The notes under the pieces are model-generated. The model was not told the origin of the DNA and searched no databases. It saw only the letters and a program-made list of their open reading frames with translations. Shown here in pieces: positions 25,611-36,200 of a stretch of 64,000 nucleotides of DNA. The stretch is taken from positions 806,001 through 870,000 of the forward strand of contig NC_064682.1 of the NCBI RefSeq assembly GCF_023278565.1, given 5' to 3'. Within the stretch, counting starts at the first letter, position 1; each line of letters starts with the position of its first letter. A program made the translations under genes and the position numbers. Source of the DNA: Colletotrichum lupini. Taxonomy: Eukaryota; Ascomycota; Sordariomycetes; Glomerellales; Glomerellaceae.

Positions 25611-27770
25611 TCAGACGACGGAAATTGTCTGGCAGCGTGAGATGAAGTCGTCGGTCATCAACTCTCCATACATGATCCCATGGACATATGCCTCTCCAAC
25701 TAACACATACTTTTCGCCATTCGTATCTCTAATATCGTCGTCGTAGCTAGTCTTGGCTGAGCTTTTCCTCAGCAATAGCGGCATACGACTACCGCGAATA
25801 AGCCAAACTTCGTCATCGACCTCGGAGGCCGCTGATCCAAGCCCAAGGTAGCCCTTCTCTGTCTCCAATAACCGTCTCCCAGAAGCAATTAAATGAACCA
25901 CCTTTGATAACGGATCTTTAATCAAGCTTTCTGATAAAGAGTCTTCGGGAATCGCCATGTAAGAATGTTGGGTGGATGTCTCTGTCGGCATAACCATTCT
26001 TGAATTTTCAATGCCTTCATCTCCCATGCTCATGGTATCATCGTAGGTTATGCACTTCTGTACCCACGCTCTTCGACTCTCTTGAGAGTCTTTGAGTAAT
26101 TTGACATCTGCAATCAGTGTCGACACGGCGACATCCATAAAACTCTCTCCTGTTGATTCATAAACACTCTGCTGACTGCTCAGATGGCGTAGCCATGTTG
26201 CGTTGCTGAAGATATTCTGCCTATCGAACTCCGAACTTTGGGTCTTTGAGACCCTATCGATTAGGATCCCCTCCAGTACGAGAGTAGTGGAACCATGACT
26301 CCGGGCCCCGTGGCTGCTCGATCCATCTGCAGTGCTGGTGGTATCGAACGTTCTCGGGAAATCCGACCCTCGTGCCAGCTGCCTCAGTCTTTGTAGGGAA
26401 GTATAGTGTTCAGGCCCATGAGATGAAAAGTCTGGAACCCACGACGGCAGATTTGGTAGGCGGCCTTCAGTCAGGCCTGCTAGTCCCAGAATGTCGAGAT
26501 TGGACAAACGTTTGATCAACCAAGTCGTCACCTGGGTATAGACGACTTCGACGGAGACATCGTAACTGGGGTCCACCTCAACCTGATAATTGCGACCCAG
26601 GATGCGTTGTATGACTCCCAGCGCGCCATATATATGGTCCAGCGGGTTTTCGAAGTTATAAATCCTCAGCCGGTGGAGAGTTTGCAGCACTTCAGCATGT
26701 CGCATAGCTTCGTCTGTGGTAGCTCCCCAGCGCTGTTTCTGCCAATGAGCCATCCCGTTGCTAACCTTCTCACGTCTGAATGCCGAAAGAGAAGCTTTTG
26801 TTGAGTTCCAAAGACGGTCTATCGTGCCAGGGCGTTTCTTCCAATCCGGGAGGAGTTCGCCTAGTGTGTGTATGAGCTTCTCATCCCAACGCACCCGAAG
26901 AATGAGGGCAGACAGTTTGTTGATGTCAGACCAGGCGAATTGGACCCTGCCGCACTGAAGCACAATATCCTCAGAATGAGGGATCGCTGCTTCCTGGACA
27001 ACCCATCCACGCGTGAGCCATCGCTTCTTGAGGAAGAAGTTGAAGTACACTGGATATGACTTGCGCCACTCATCGCAGAAATCCTTGCCAAGCAACTGTA
27101 TGATCTCGGGGTGATCTAACTCCGGCCCAACTTGTTGTAGGAAGTCAGCGTTGCTTGCGGCCCGGGCCACTTCCAATATCCTTGGTATGAAACACCTGAC
27201 AACCCAGTAGACTTCATAGGGGGGCTCAGTCGTGCCGAGCCAGACGAGCACAGTCCTTGCAGCCTCGTAGATTTGACCCATGAGCTGGACTTGGTGGCAT
27301 CTTTCTTGGCTCTCTTGTTGGTCTATACAGATAGCATCGACCCAAAGGTAAAAGCCATTTTCAGGGTAGATCAAACGATCCGAATGATTAGCTCTACGGG
27401 ATTGGCTTCCGAGCTCTGATGATTCTGCGTAGAAAGCAATGTCATTCTTGAACTGACGTAAAAAGTCGAAAAGATTTTGGCCAACTCGGAGTCGCCCACC
27501 GTCGCATACTAAATGAGTAAACTGCGTCTCTGTTTTCTCTGAAGCATTTGACCCCTCATCGAACTCCGAAGGGCCCCATGTGTATGAAAGCGCCCAAAAT
27601 GGGGGCGCATCATCAAGCTCGTAGGTCTCTAGTCGTGCCAAGAAGCCTTGTGCGGAGGAACTATCCTGGAAGATCTGCAAAAGGCGAATAGAGTTCTCTG
27701 AAGGTAACGCAGAGTATCGGTAGGGACACAGCCCTTGGATTTCTCTCACTGCTTCTGCTTCCGTCGCCAT
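25611..27770 (-). CDS. Heterokaryon incompatibility (HET) domain protein
   Basis: Intact single-exon 719-aa protein. The N-terminal half carries the three HET blocks in order: FWALSYTWGP at residues 58-67, LWVDAICIDQ at 142-151, and a QVQLMGQIYEAARTVLVWLG block at about 160-179. A C-terminal stretch resembling YVLVGEAYVHGIMYGEL (about 690-707) is typical of this family's end. HET proteins of filamentous fungi act in allorecognition and can trigger cell death on fusion of unlike individuals; the partner is unknown here. The region downstream of HET has no NACHT, WD40 or other recognisable repeat. The start at 27770 gives the usual short lead before the domain. No RIP-type stops, although it lies between two transposon-rich regions. 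Members are often numerous and polymorphic. Specificity cannot be inferred. Confidence 0.93.
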   Translation of the reverse strand: MATEAEAVREIQGLCPYRYSALPSENSIRLLQIFQDSSSAQGFLARLETYELDDAPPFWALSYTWGPSEFDEGSNASEKTETQFTHLVCDGGRLRVGQNLFDFLRQFKNDIAFYAESSELGSQSRRANHSDRLIYPENGFYLWVDAICIDQQESQERCHQVQLMGQIYEAARTVLVWLGTTEPPYEVYWVVRCFIPRILEVARAASNADFLQQVGPELDHPEIIQLLGKDFCDEWRKSYPVYFNFFLKKRWLTRGWVVQEAAIPHSEDIVLQCGRVQFAWSDINKLSALILRVRWDEKLIHTLGELLPDWKKRPGTIDRLWNSTKASLSAFRREKVSNGMAHWQKQRWGATTDEAMRHAEVLQTLHRLRIYNFENPLDHIYGALGVIQRILGRNYQVEVDPSYDVSVEVVYTQVTTWLIKRLSNLDILGLAGLTEGRLPNLPSWVPDFSSHGPEHYTSLQRLRQLARGSDFPRTFDTTSTADGSSSHGARSHGSTTLVLEGILIDRVSKTQSSEFDRQNIFSNATWLRHLSSQQSVYESTGESFMDVAVSTLIADVKLLKDSQESRRAWVQKCITYDDTMSMGDEGIENSRMVMPTETSTQHSYMAIPEDSLSESLIKDPLSKVVHLIASGRRLLETEKGYLGLGSAASEVDDEVWLIRGSRMPLLLRKSSAKTSYDDDIRDTNGEKYVLVGEAYVHGIMYGELMTDDFISRCQTISVV

Positions 27771-30330
27771 TGTTGTTCAAAGTCTTCGAGGGCGGGGTAA
27801 AGAAAAGAGTCAGCCGCCGTTGCGTCAGAGAATCTGACAAGTAAGTGATAGGTGAACATTTGATTGGCCGACAGCTCTCCACATGGTTCTTGCAGGGTCA
27901 AATCCGCGGTAGCTAGGTACCTAGCTTAATGCTGGCGCGCTAAGATTAACTACTTACTTACAGGTGTGTCAAGTTTGTCAAAATGATTATCAATGTGATC
28001 TTCAGCAGACTCTCTGATGAACCAAGAGACGTTCGGTGCATTTACCCCGAATTAGGACTGTTGTTTGGCGTGAAAAGGTAGAGTGGAATGCAGGAGCAGA
28101 GCCGTCTCACATCGCACCCTGGCAGAAGTATATCACGTCTTCAACGCCTGTCAGCCCATGGCGCGATACCTTCGGCGGTCCTTCGGTGACATTTTGTGAA
28201 ATGTCTTGTCTCAGCCGCAGGGCTGGAAAGTAATTGAACGTTGACCGTTCAGATACTTTGCCACTTGATTATGAGTCTCCCAGGCCGAGTCATGGGGCTG
28301 GGGGGCACGATCATACAGGGCTGAGACCATGGCTTTGGCCATGCATGAGAGTGGGATGCGAGGAACGTGAGAACCTCAAAGAAGGCGGAAACCCGCGTTC
28401 TACTGCTAGTTTTCCAAGACATGTACATCATGACTCAGTGCATGTGCCATTCAGGCTGAACCCGTGGTCTAGGACACCTAAAGTGAGAGCCCTACGTAGC
28501 TTGGTGCTGGGTTCAACTGCCATGAAGCGCTTTCGCAGGATGTATGGAGGCTGGAGTTCTGAATATCCGCAGACGTTCGGATACACGCCCTTGGCATTCC
28601 TGCGGTAACTGTGGTGCCAGCACAGAAAACAATCCGTTCGAGAGAGTATATCTACATGTAAAGGTACTTTTCACCGAAAGGATATGGATGTAAAACTCCT
28701 ACTTTTGGACACCCCCGGCTGTCATTTATCCTCCAGAGCCAACAGCACTGGCTGAGACTTGTTTCTAACCCCCATGTTCCCTTTATTTGAGAATTGGTCA
28801 CAGACATTGCCGAATCCGCTTCCGTGGTTTTGAAGTAGATTGGTTAAAGCTTCCAGATCGTTGGTGTCAAGTACAATTTGCACTCGCATGTTATGGCGAA
28901 CAGGGCCGAGGCTGTAAGCTGTCTCTCCCTACTGAAAGCTAATCCAACACATTTTGATTTATTCAAGCTCAACATTTCTCTCAATTTTACAATGCAACAT
29001 CTTCAGACATAGCCTCGAAGCCACTCTTTAATCCCCATAGGGCTGAGATTAAATCAGGCTATATCCATACCGGAGCAAGCGCCCAGTAAAGGTGCCTGTC
29101 GTAAAACGTATTTGAAATAGGGTGTGACAAATGACGAAAGACCCAAATATGCAGAGAGGCCTGCGCAAAAACACAGCATTCCGCGTTATGAAAAGCGCCA
29201 AGGATGTTATGCCATATCGCGGCCTCGCCTCGATGCCGTATGGATTCAAATGCAAAAAGGTGAAGTACGATGCAGTCAAGTCTGCCTGATTTAGAGAAAG
29301 CCCCAGTGAGAGATCGACCGCTTGAAACAAGAGTTCCTAGCTCGTTACAATCGTGTGCACCATCAGACAATGAGGAACGTTGTTTGCATCGTTTCGCCAC
29401 GGCTACGGTACCTAGTATTACCCAGTGCCATCTCCCCGGGTCCCGGGCCGGGGGCATCCCATGCGCCACCTCGACCCCGTGGGGTCCAAACATAGAAGCA
29501 TACGTCGTTTAACGTTCTTTCCTAATTCCGGTCCTCTTCCTATCTCAATACAGTCTTGCTTACGCCACAGCCATTCAGACTCCTACTTTGGTCGGGGTCG
29601 TGCTGCTTTTCGGGAAGTTAGTGAGACATGCTAGACGTCAAGACCGTCTACCTCCCTGAGACTCCAGGAAGAGATTCGGCCCTTTTTATTCTGTCTTTAT
29701 GTGGCTGGGTGAACTGTTCCCCAGGCTCTGCAGTAAGACCCTTTATACGTGCTCCTGATTCCCATTGGCTTACTGCTAGACTCTCGATGGTTTCTCGGTC
29801 CCAGAAATGACGACTTCACCAGTCTTGTGTCTGAGATGTAGAATGCCGTGAGTAGGAAGTTCAGAACTTGGATGCTCATCGCGTTGAGAGGTTGAACTTT
29901 GAGACTCAACGTCTTCAACTGACGTGGCTAGAGTGCTATGTGCGACGATGATGCCAAGACATTTTCAGCATCTACATTTCCAGTGCTATGTTTCCCGTTC
30001 AAATTGCAAATTGTTCAAGACATGCAGTAGGTTGTGTTCAAATCATGCTGTCTCAATAGATGAGTTAAAGCTCCCTACCTAAGGGTACTAGTCGAAAAGG
30101 CATGCCGTTGGTTTGGAAGTAGGGTAGCATGCCATGTCCCGGCTTAGTATGGTCAGGGGTTGAAAATCATCATCGTGAATTTGGATTCGACACCCTAAAT
30201 ACGCCTACTTACTGAGCGAATGGTGGATCATTGGATGGCTGGCCAAATTGCACTCGGCGACGGAGGGGTTTAGATTTCTTCAGGGGGACTCTCCAACTTG
30301 AGCTTAACTCAAGATACAGTCAGAAAAGGG
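27771..30330. other. 2.6-kb gene-poor region
   Basis: Normal base composition but no supported gene. ORFs up to 144 codons on both strands (for example 28234-28608 and 29059-29493) lack domains, signal peptides or consistent splice structure. It contains the HET promoter side and the upstream region of the gene starting at 30396. It could hold non-coding transcripts or decayed sequence. Confidence 0.45.
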
Positions 30331-30334
30331 TTCG

Positions 30335-30343
30335 TATATATAA
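30335..30343 (+). promoter_or_regulatory. TATA-like box upstream of the 30.4-kb gene
   Basis: TATATATAA lies 53-61 bp before the ATG at 30396. It is a plausible core promoter element and supports that start over the upstream in-frame ATG at 30231. Confidence 0.4.
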
Positions 30344-30395
30344 TCTGTTGGTCCGCTCCGTCCGGTTTCTGTTTGCGTCAGGCAGGACATCACTC

Positions 30396-31835
30396 ATGAG
30401 CCATCAAGAGTTCGACCCTGCAACAACTCTATACCGACAAGTTCCTCTACCTATGGAAGCCTCCATCATGTCCCCGGCATATGTGATCGACCTCCATAAT
30501 GATTACAATCAGCCAGGAGATCATATCGTAGTCTGGACTTTCTCTAAATCGTGTCTTGATAGTCCAGTTAGCGATGAGCAAGATTTGCTAGGAGTCAAGG
30601 TGGACGTTTGGCTTTCCGCTTGTCAAAGAAATCGTACACTTACTATCAAGATTAAGAACGACACCGATCATACTTGTTTGTTGTACCTGGAAGACTGTCT
30701 GTGTTTTGACATTTACTGAAGCGGATTCTGTTTAACAGATGGAGTGGAGGTCTCGTCTCCTTCCTGTCTAAAGCTAGATGTTTTACATCTCCAGACCGCT
30801 CATTATCCCGGAGGTAAGAAACAGACCAGCCACCCTAGTATCGGTGATACAGTCACTATTCCCGAAATCTTACTAAACTGAACGTACCAGAAGACCTGAT
30901 TCACGGCTCATCAATGATGGATCAGTCCTCCATGATTGCCCATGCTGGATCACTTGGAAATGGAATTAGCGGAACCAGCGGGAGCTATTACGCGTCTCTT
31001 ACTTCGCAGTTCCTCATCGGCATCTTCAACCAAACCATCCACGAGGACTTGAATCTCGAGAACATTGCGAGAGAAACCAGAGCCTGCAAAATGGACTTTG
31101 GATTCTGTGCCTCGGTCAGCGGTCCTACGGCTAGCATCCATGTCGATGTTGATGGGAAACCTACAGCGACGTACAACACCACCCAGGCTGACATTGTAGC
31201 CTGGCATGCTGCTCAAAAGCGACGGCCGCAAAGTCTCATCATGGCTGAAGTAAATACTGTAGCTGAGAGTTCATACGGGCTGCAATCTCTGATGTGAGAG
31301 CTTATTAACCCCTATTGACAAGAACCAGATTTCGCTAACCGCAAGTCTTAGTGACAAGCTACCCGGGCTCGCAAAGCCTATCGACTGGGATGCTCCAGCT
31401 GATGGCGGGAAAGCGGCGACAGCTGAATGGATTGGCTCTGTTGAGTGGCCATTTCCCCCCACCTCCCCGAGCACCGTCGCCGCAGTTGCCGCTATTGCCA
31501 GTCATTTGATTGCTAGAGGCTACTCCTTGAGCTATGAAGCTTGCGAGAGCGGTAGTGGCGACGGCTGCAGAACGATCATCATGTTCTCCTTCGGTTCGAC
31601 TGGCAAAGGAGTCCCCGAGGGATTCGATGCCTCCAAAGATTGGGCGAGCGCTGTGGGGACACTTGATCAGGAAGGCCCGTTTAGTCTAGTCAACATGGGC
31701 TTGCTCAGACGAAACCCCGAAGTCATTGAGTCTTGCATGTCAAAGAGACGTTTGTCTCTAGGGGAGTTCAGAGACGCCCTGAATGCTGATGTTGATGCCA
31801 GCACAAGTATTACTCACAGATATACTATGCTGTGA
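30396..31835 (+). CDS. Protein of unknown function, 413 aa, four exons
   Basis: Exons 30396-30675, 30739-30813, 30891-31293 and 31352-31835 give one uninterrupted frame. Introns are 63, 77 and 58 bp. The last two have clear GTAAGA/GTGAGA donors with TACTAAAC and GCTAAC branch sites; the first uses a GTTTGT donor and is the least certain. The N-terminus reads MSHQEFDPATTLYRQ, with no signal peptide or membrane segment. The middle is Ser/Gly-rich (SLGNGISGTSGSYYASL) and the C-terminal half has an Ala-rich helix around TVAAVAAIASHLIARGYSL. I do not recognise a domain. It lies upstream of and in the same direction as the broken dehydrogenase gene, 550 bp apart. If intron 1 is wrong, the N-terminal 94 residues would change. 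Confidence 0.65.
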
Positions 31836-32384
31836 GCTATGAAGTTATTGAAGGATGGGCAGCTTGAGAATATGAGTAGTAATTGATAACTCGGTGTCTG
31901 GCATCACTGATCACTGGATCTTTTGGGGTCGCTTCGACATCTGCCTGGCTTTGGCAATTTTGCATGCATCTACCTAGCTGATACTCTTCGTACTGCCTAG
32001 ATAGATGCACCACTTCTGCCGGTGTGACGTGTTGCCACTTTCTATCACCGGAGCTGCCCACCCCCATGCTGAGGTGGGTAAGTGCCGAGCCTGGGTTGAT
32101 CAAGGGTGCCCTGGCACGCCTGGACAAGAGATTACCCTATATGGCCATCCCGCAACTTAAGGTTTGAGCTCATTATGAATCATCGTATATCAACAGCAGC
32201 GAATCCACTGACAATCTCACGATTGCTTTGTCTGAGGTATCAAGATGCCCGTTGAGTCTGATAGCGGCGCGGATGTAGAACTACAAAAGAGCTCTGCAGC
32301 GATGCTTGAAGAAGTAGCAAGACAATTGACAGGACCATTCAGCTTCCATACTCTCTTGCGCACCATAAGGTAGCTCGGCCTACC
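31836..32384. other. Intergenic region upstream of the alcohol dehydrogenase gene
   Basis: Separates two plus-strand genes by about 550 bp. No further gene seen; it should contain the dehydrogenase promoter. Confidence 0.5.
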
Positions 32385-33094
32385 ATGAAAGCCTTCCGTT
32401 TCCTCGGCCCCAACAAGGGCCTTGCCCTCCAAGATGTCCCCATCCCATCTCCGGGCCCCGAACAGGCCCTCATCCGCGTCAAAGCCGCCGGGCTCTGCCA
32501 CTCCGACACCCACGTCCTCCACGGCGGCGGCGCAGCGTGGATGTGCGCGCTGCCCGTGACTTTGGGCCATGAGGTTTCTGGTATCATTACTGAGCTAGGC
32601 GACTCTTCAACCACATCATTCAAAGTCGGTGACAGGGTAGCTGTTGCCTGTGTAGGCCATCCAATCCAAGAAAGAAATTTCCACGAAGCTCTAGGTGTCG
32701 GCTGCGACGGTGGATACGCCGAATATGCTGTCGCTCCCATCAAGAATCTTGTCAAGATTCCAGATCAAGTGGGGTTTGCCGAGGCTGCTGTGGCTACGGA
32801 TTCCGTTGCTACTGCCTACCACGCCGTCGTCGCTGAGGGTCGAGTATCTGCATCGCACACGGTTGCTGTCATTGGCCTAGGCGGTTTGGGGTTGAACGGA
32901 CTGGCGATTGCGGTACACCGTGGTGCTAGAGTCTTTGGCGTCGACATCAACACGAACAAGTTTGAACAGGCCAAGGAATTCGGTGCTGTCGACTGTGCCA
33001 CAGACTTGAGCACGTTCTCAGGCGAAATATTCGATGTTGTCTTGGACTTTGCAGGAGCGCAGAAGACGGTTGAGACTGCGATATCCTTGGTGAG
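32385..33094 (+). pseudogene. Zinc-type alcohol dehydrogenase, 5' part, split by copia-1
   Basis: Encodes the first 236 residues of a medium-chain NAD(P)-dependent alcohol dehydrogenase. Seen: catalytic-zinc region GLCHSDTHVLHGG (Cys38) and LGHEVSG (His62, Glu63), Rossmann loop GLGGLG (164-169) and the acidic VDINTNK (Asp187) that favours NAD. The four-cysteine structural-zinc lobe of classic enzymes is replaced by HPIQERNFHEALGVGCDGG, a known variation in this superfamily. The frame runs into the LTR and stops at 33119, giving at most a 244-aa product without the C-terminal catalytic part. Removing the insertion and one copy of the GTGAG duplication restores a continuous frame of 321 codons with 39620-39875. 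There are no other lesions, so the disruption looks recent relative to gene decay. Confidence 0.92.
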
Positions 33095-33299
33095 TGTTAG
33101 TATCCCTATTACAGGGTAGTTGGTTCGAACCGTAGTTAACGAAGAGATTAATTAAACTATATAAATATCTATATAGTAGGTGTAAAAAGGAGGTTCTAAC
33201 CGTAGGTTAGGCTAGCTACGATAATCGTAAATAGGGCCCCTAATTAGCCCCTGCGTAGTCGGCTATATGCCGCGGTCGAATTAGACTTCTAATCCGATA
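33095..33299 (-). repeat. Left LTR of copia-1 (205 bp)
   Basis: Direct repeat of 39410-39614. The outer 40-50 bp keep CA/TG (ACAGGGTAGTTGG), while the inner part is RIP-changed. Confidence 0.93.
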
Positions 33300-36200
33300 C
33301 TAACTTTCTCTTTTTTTTATCGATTTAACTACTATAGTTAGAGGTATAATTCAACCTCGGGCCCGTTTACTAGGTCGTCTTTTTTTCCCCCTTTTCTCTA
33401 CTCTTTTTATATAACCTATCCCTCTATTTATATAGTAACTTTTCTACTACTTACGAATTACTCTAATCCCTTATTTAGTACTATTTTTATAAAAGCGTCT
33501 ATAAGGTTATTTTTATTATTAATCTAATAAATCTTAAGTATCTTGCGCCTTTCGTACGATTACCTAAGGGCTATAATATCGATTATAAGCCTCTTTTCCT
33601 TCGTTATTCCTAATTTAATAAAGTATTCGTATAGCGAGTAGGAATCTATATAAATAACTATTAAAATAGGTAAAAGGCTAATTCGATCGGTAATTTTCTT
33701 TAGCGTTATTAAAATTGCATAAGAGAGGTTAACGCTATTAATTATACCGTAGACCTCCGACGCTAATATACTTCTTATTACCTACTTACTTTTAGTTAAT
33801 AAGTAATAGATTATATTATTATATATAGTAAATTCGCTCTTATTTATACTCTCGTTAGCTAGGATAATAATATACCCTAATTACGAAGTAAGGTCGTTAT
33901 TATTCGTAAATAACTTATTAATAAAGACGTAGAGCTTACTAGTTATAAGGTCGATTAAATAACAAACGAGACTTTAATCGAGATTCGTTTATTACTACTT
34001 AAGCCGCTTATTAAGTACCTCGACGTCTCGTTTAGTTAGATTTATAGCTTATATTACCCTAACGTAGTTAAAAGTCGCCTCGGGCTAATAAATATTTATA
34101 ATATATACCCCTTACGCAAGCTTAGCTTTATATTACTTTTTAACGTTAGTTATGTTCGGATTAACGAGGTTAATCTTCTTACCCTACCCCTTTTATTAAA
34201 AAACGACGGTTTCCCTTTTGATTATAAGAATCCTATTATTAAATACTAAGGGGGTATTTATTATAAGGACCTCTTTTAGCTTTATTACGAAGCCCGCTTT
34301 TTAAAGCTCCTTATTCTCTTTTTTTATAAAGTTAATATCGGATAGGCCTAATATATTGTTAGTCTATATTCCGATAATCCTAAATTAATCGCCTTTATAC
34401 TCCGCGACTAGTAGGTACGGGTCGTACGTAGAAGTAACTATTAATAGTTAATTAATATAAAAATCGTAATAAGTAGCTTACTAATAGGTACCCGATTTTA
34501 CGAGCCTATATAGTAGCTTAAGCACTTTAATAATCGTACTTTCTAAGTACTTACTAGCTATTTCCTTCGGTAAATAGGCTAGGATTTTTTTTATAAGCCC
34601 TATAGCTGATTAAGTATAGGCCTAGGTAATATCACGGCTCTAAATCTCGTATCCCTTCTTTTATAGCAATACTATTAGTACTATTATTAATCGTTAGCTA
34701 TAGCGCTATATAGTAGGTAATTATATAAATAGCGTCGCTTTTTTAACGTCGCTATACCCCTAAATTACGTATCTAGACTTCTTATACGGCTAGGGTGTTC
34801 CTTTCCCTTTAATCTTACGAACTATTCGTAATTTAAATATGCGGAGGTTTATATATTTTTCTAAGTTATATAAGATAAATCGATAGACCCCTCGATCGCA
34901 AAGAGTGTTTATTTTAATAAGATCTAATCCCTTATACGGCTTTTTAATAGTTATAATTACGCCTTTTTTACGTAGTTTAACCGCTAGCTCGAAATCGGCT
35001 TTCTTTTTTACTATATAAAAAGTATTAATTACCTCGTTATTAGTAATAAATTACTACGTTAGGGCTTACTGTCGTGGTCTTTTACGACGTCTCGCTAGTA
35101 GTATTAATACCCTTTTAGTAATATCCTCTTCCTCGTCGTTTATTAGTACTATTATAACGATTTTGTTAAGGATAATTTCCTATACCTCTACTACGGGTTA
35201 TATAGTTTCCCCTAGCTCTTCTTCTTTTTATAAGTTAGAAATTACCTCGTTAGGATCTATATAGTACGGTCTAACTATTATAATTAATACTTCGAGTAGC
35301 TAGTTACGATCTCTTATAACTATATAAGAGCGCTTATTAACGGAAATTAACTTATATAGCCTAGCTTATTATTAAGTAATTTCGCGCTATACTTATATAT
35401 CCGAATTTAGCGGTATATTTAGATTATCCCCTATGTCGGGCCTATTGCACGTAATAATTACCTTATTAACTTACTTTTTTATACTTACCTCGCGTAGTGC
35501 CTATATTACTTTTTTAACTACTTAGGCTCGTTAGCTTATGCTTAGTAATAGTAGCGAGGCTAAGGTCGTTCTTAAATATACTCTAAATATTAATAGCGTT
35601 AATATAAGTCCGTTAGGCCCCATAGTATCGTTATAGTATTTAAGTACTATCTAGAGGCATTCGTCGTTAGTAAAATCCGGATTTTCCTCTTTAATAATTC
35701 TGAACGCCCTTTTTAACTACTAGTATGCCCTTTTTACCTTTTTAATACTATAGTACGCTTTAACGGGTACGACTTTTAGCTATATACCGTAGGCCGTTAT
35801 ATTATCCCTAAATTCTACTAACTTAAAGTTAGTACTAGCGTCGGTTCTAATACTATCTAGCGGTCCTTAGTATATATTAATCTAGCTTTTTTATAGGGCT
35901 GCCCATACTATCTTTACTTATAGATCCTAGAGGAATTGCCCTACTTAGAAAGATATAAATACGTCGATTATATATAGTACTAGCCGACTGTTTAAATAGA
36001 AAATATCGACGACTATTTCCTAGTTAAAGTTAAGCTTATTACGCAATTTAAACTTAAATCTACGTGGGCTTTGCGTATTTATCTAGTATTAGTAGTATAC
36101 TTTTATTAACTACTCTAGCGCCCTTATTTCGATATTATTATTACTTAATTACTTTAAGAGGTTATATAGCCTCGTAACCGACGGGTGCCTAAATCTCTAG

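Noticed and set aside
25333..25746. 137-codon plus ORF overlapping the HET gene end
   Set aside because: It overlaps real minus-strand coding sequence and shows no protein features.
28036..30000. Several ORFs of 60-144 codons
   Set aside because: Lack coding motifs, signal peptides or consistent splice sites; opposite-strand overlaps.
32217..32755. Minus-strand ORFs across the dehydrogenase
   Set aside because: Shadow frames of the dehydrogenase coding strand.
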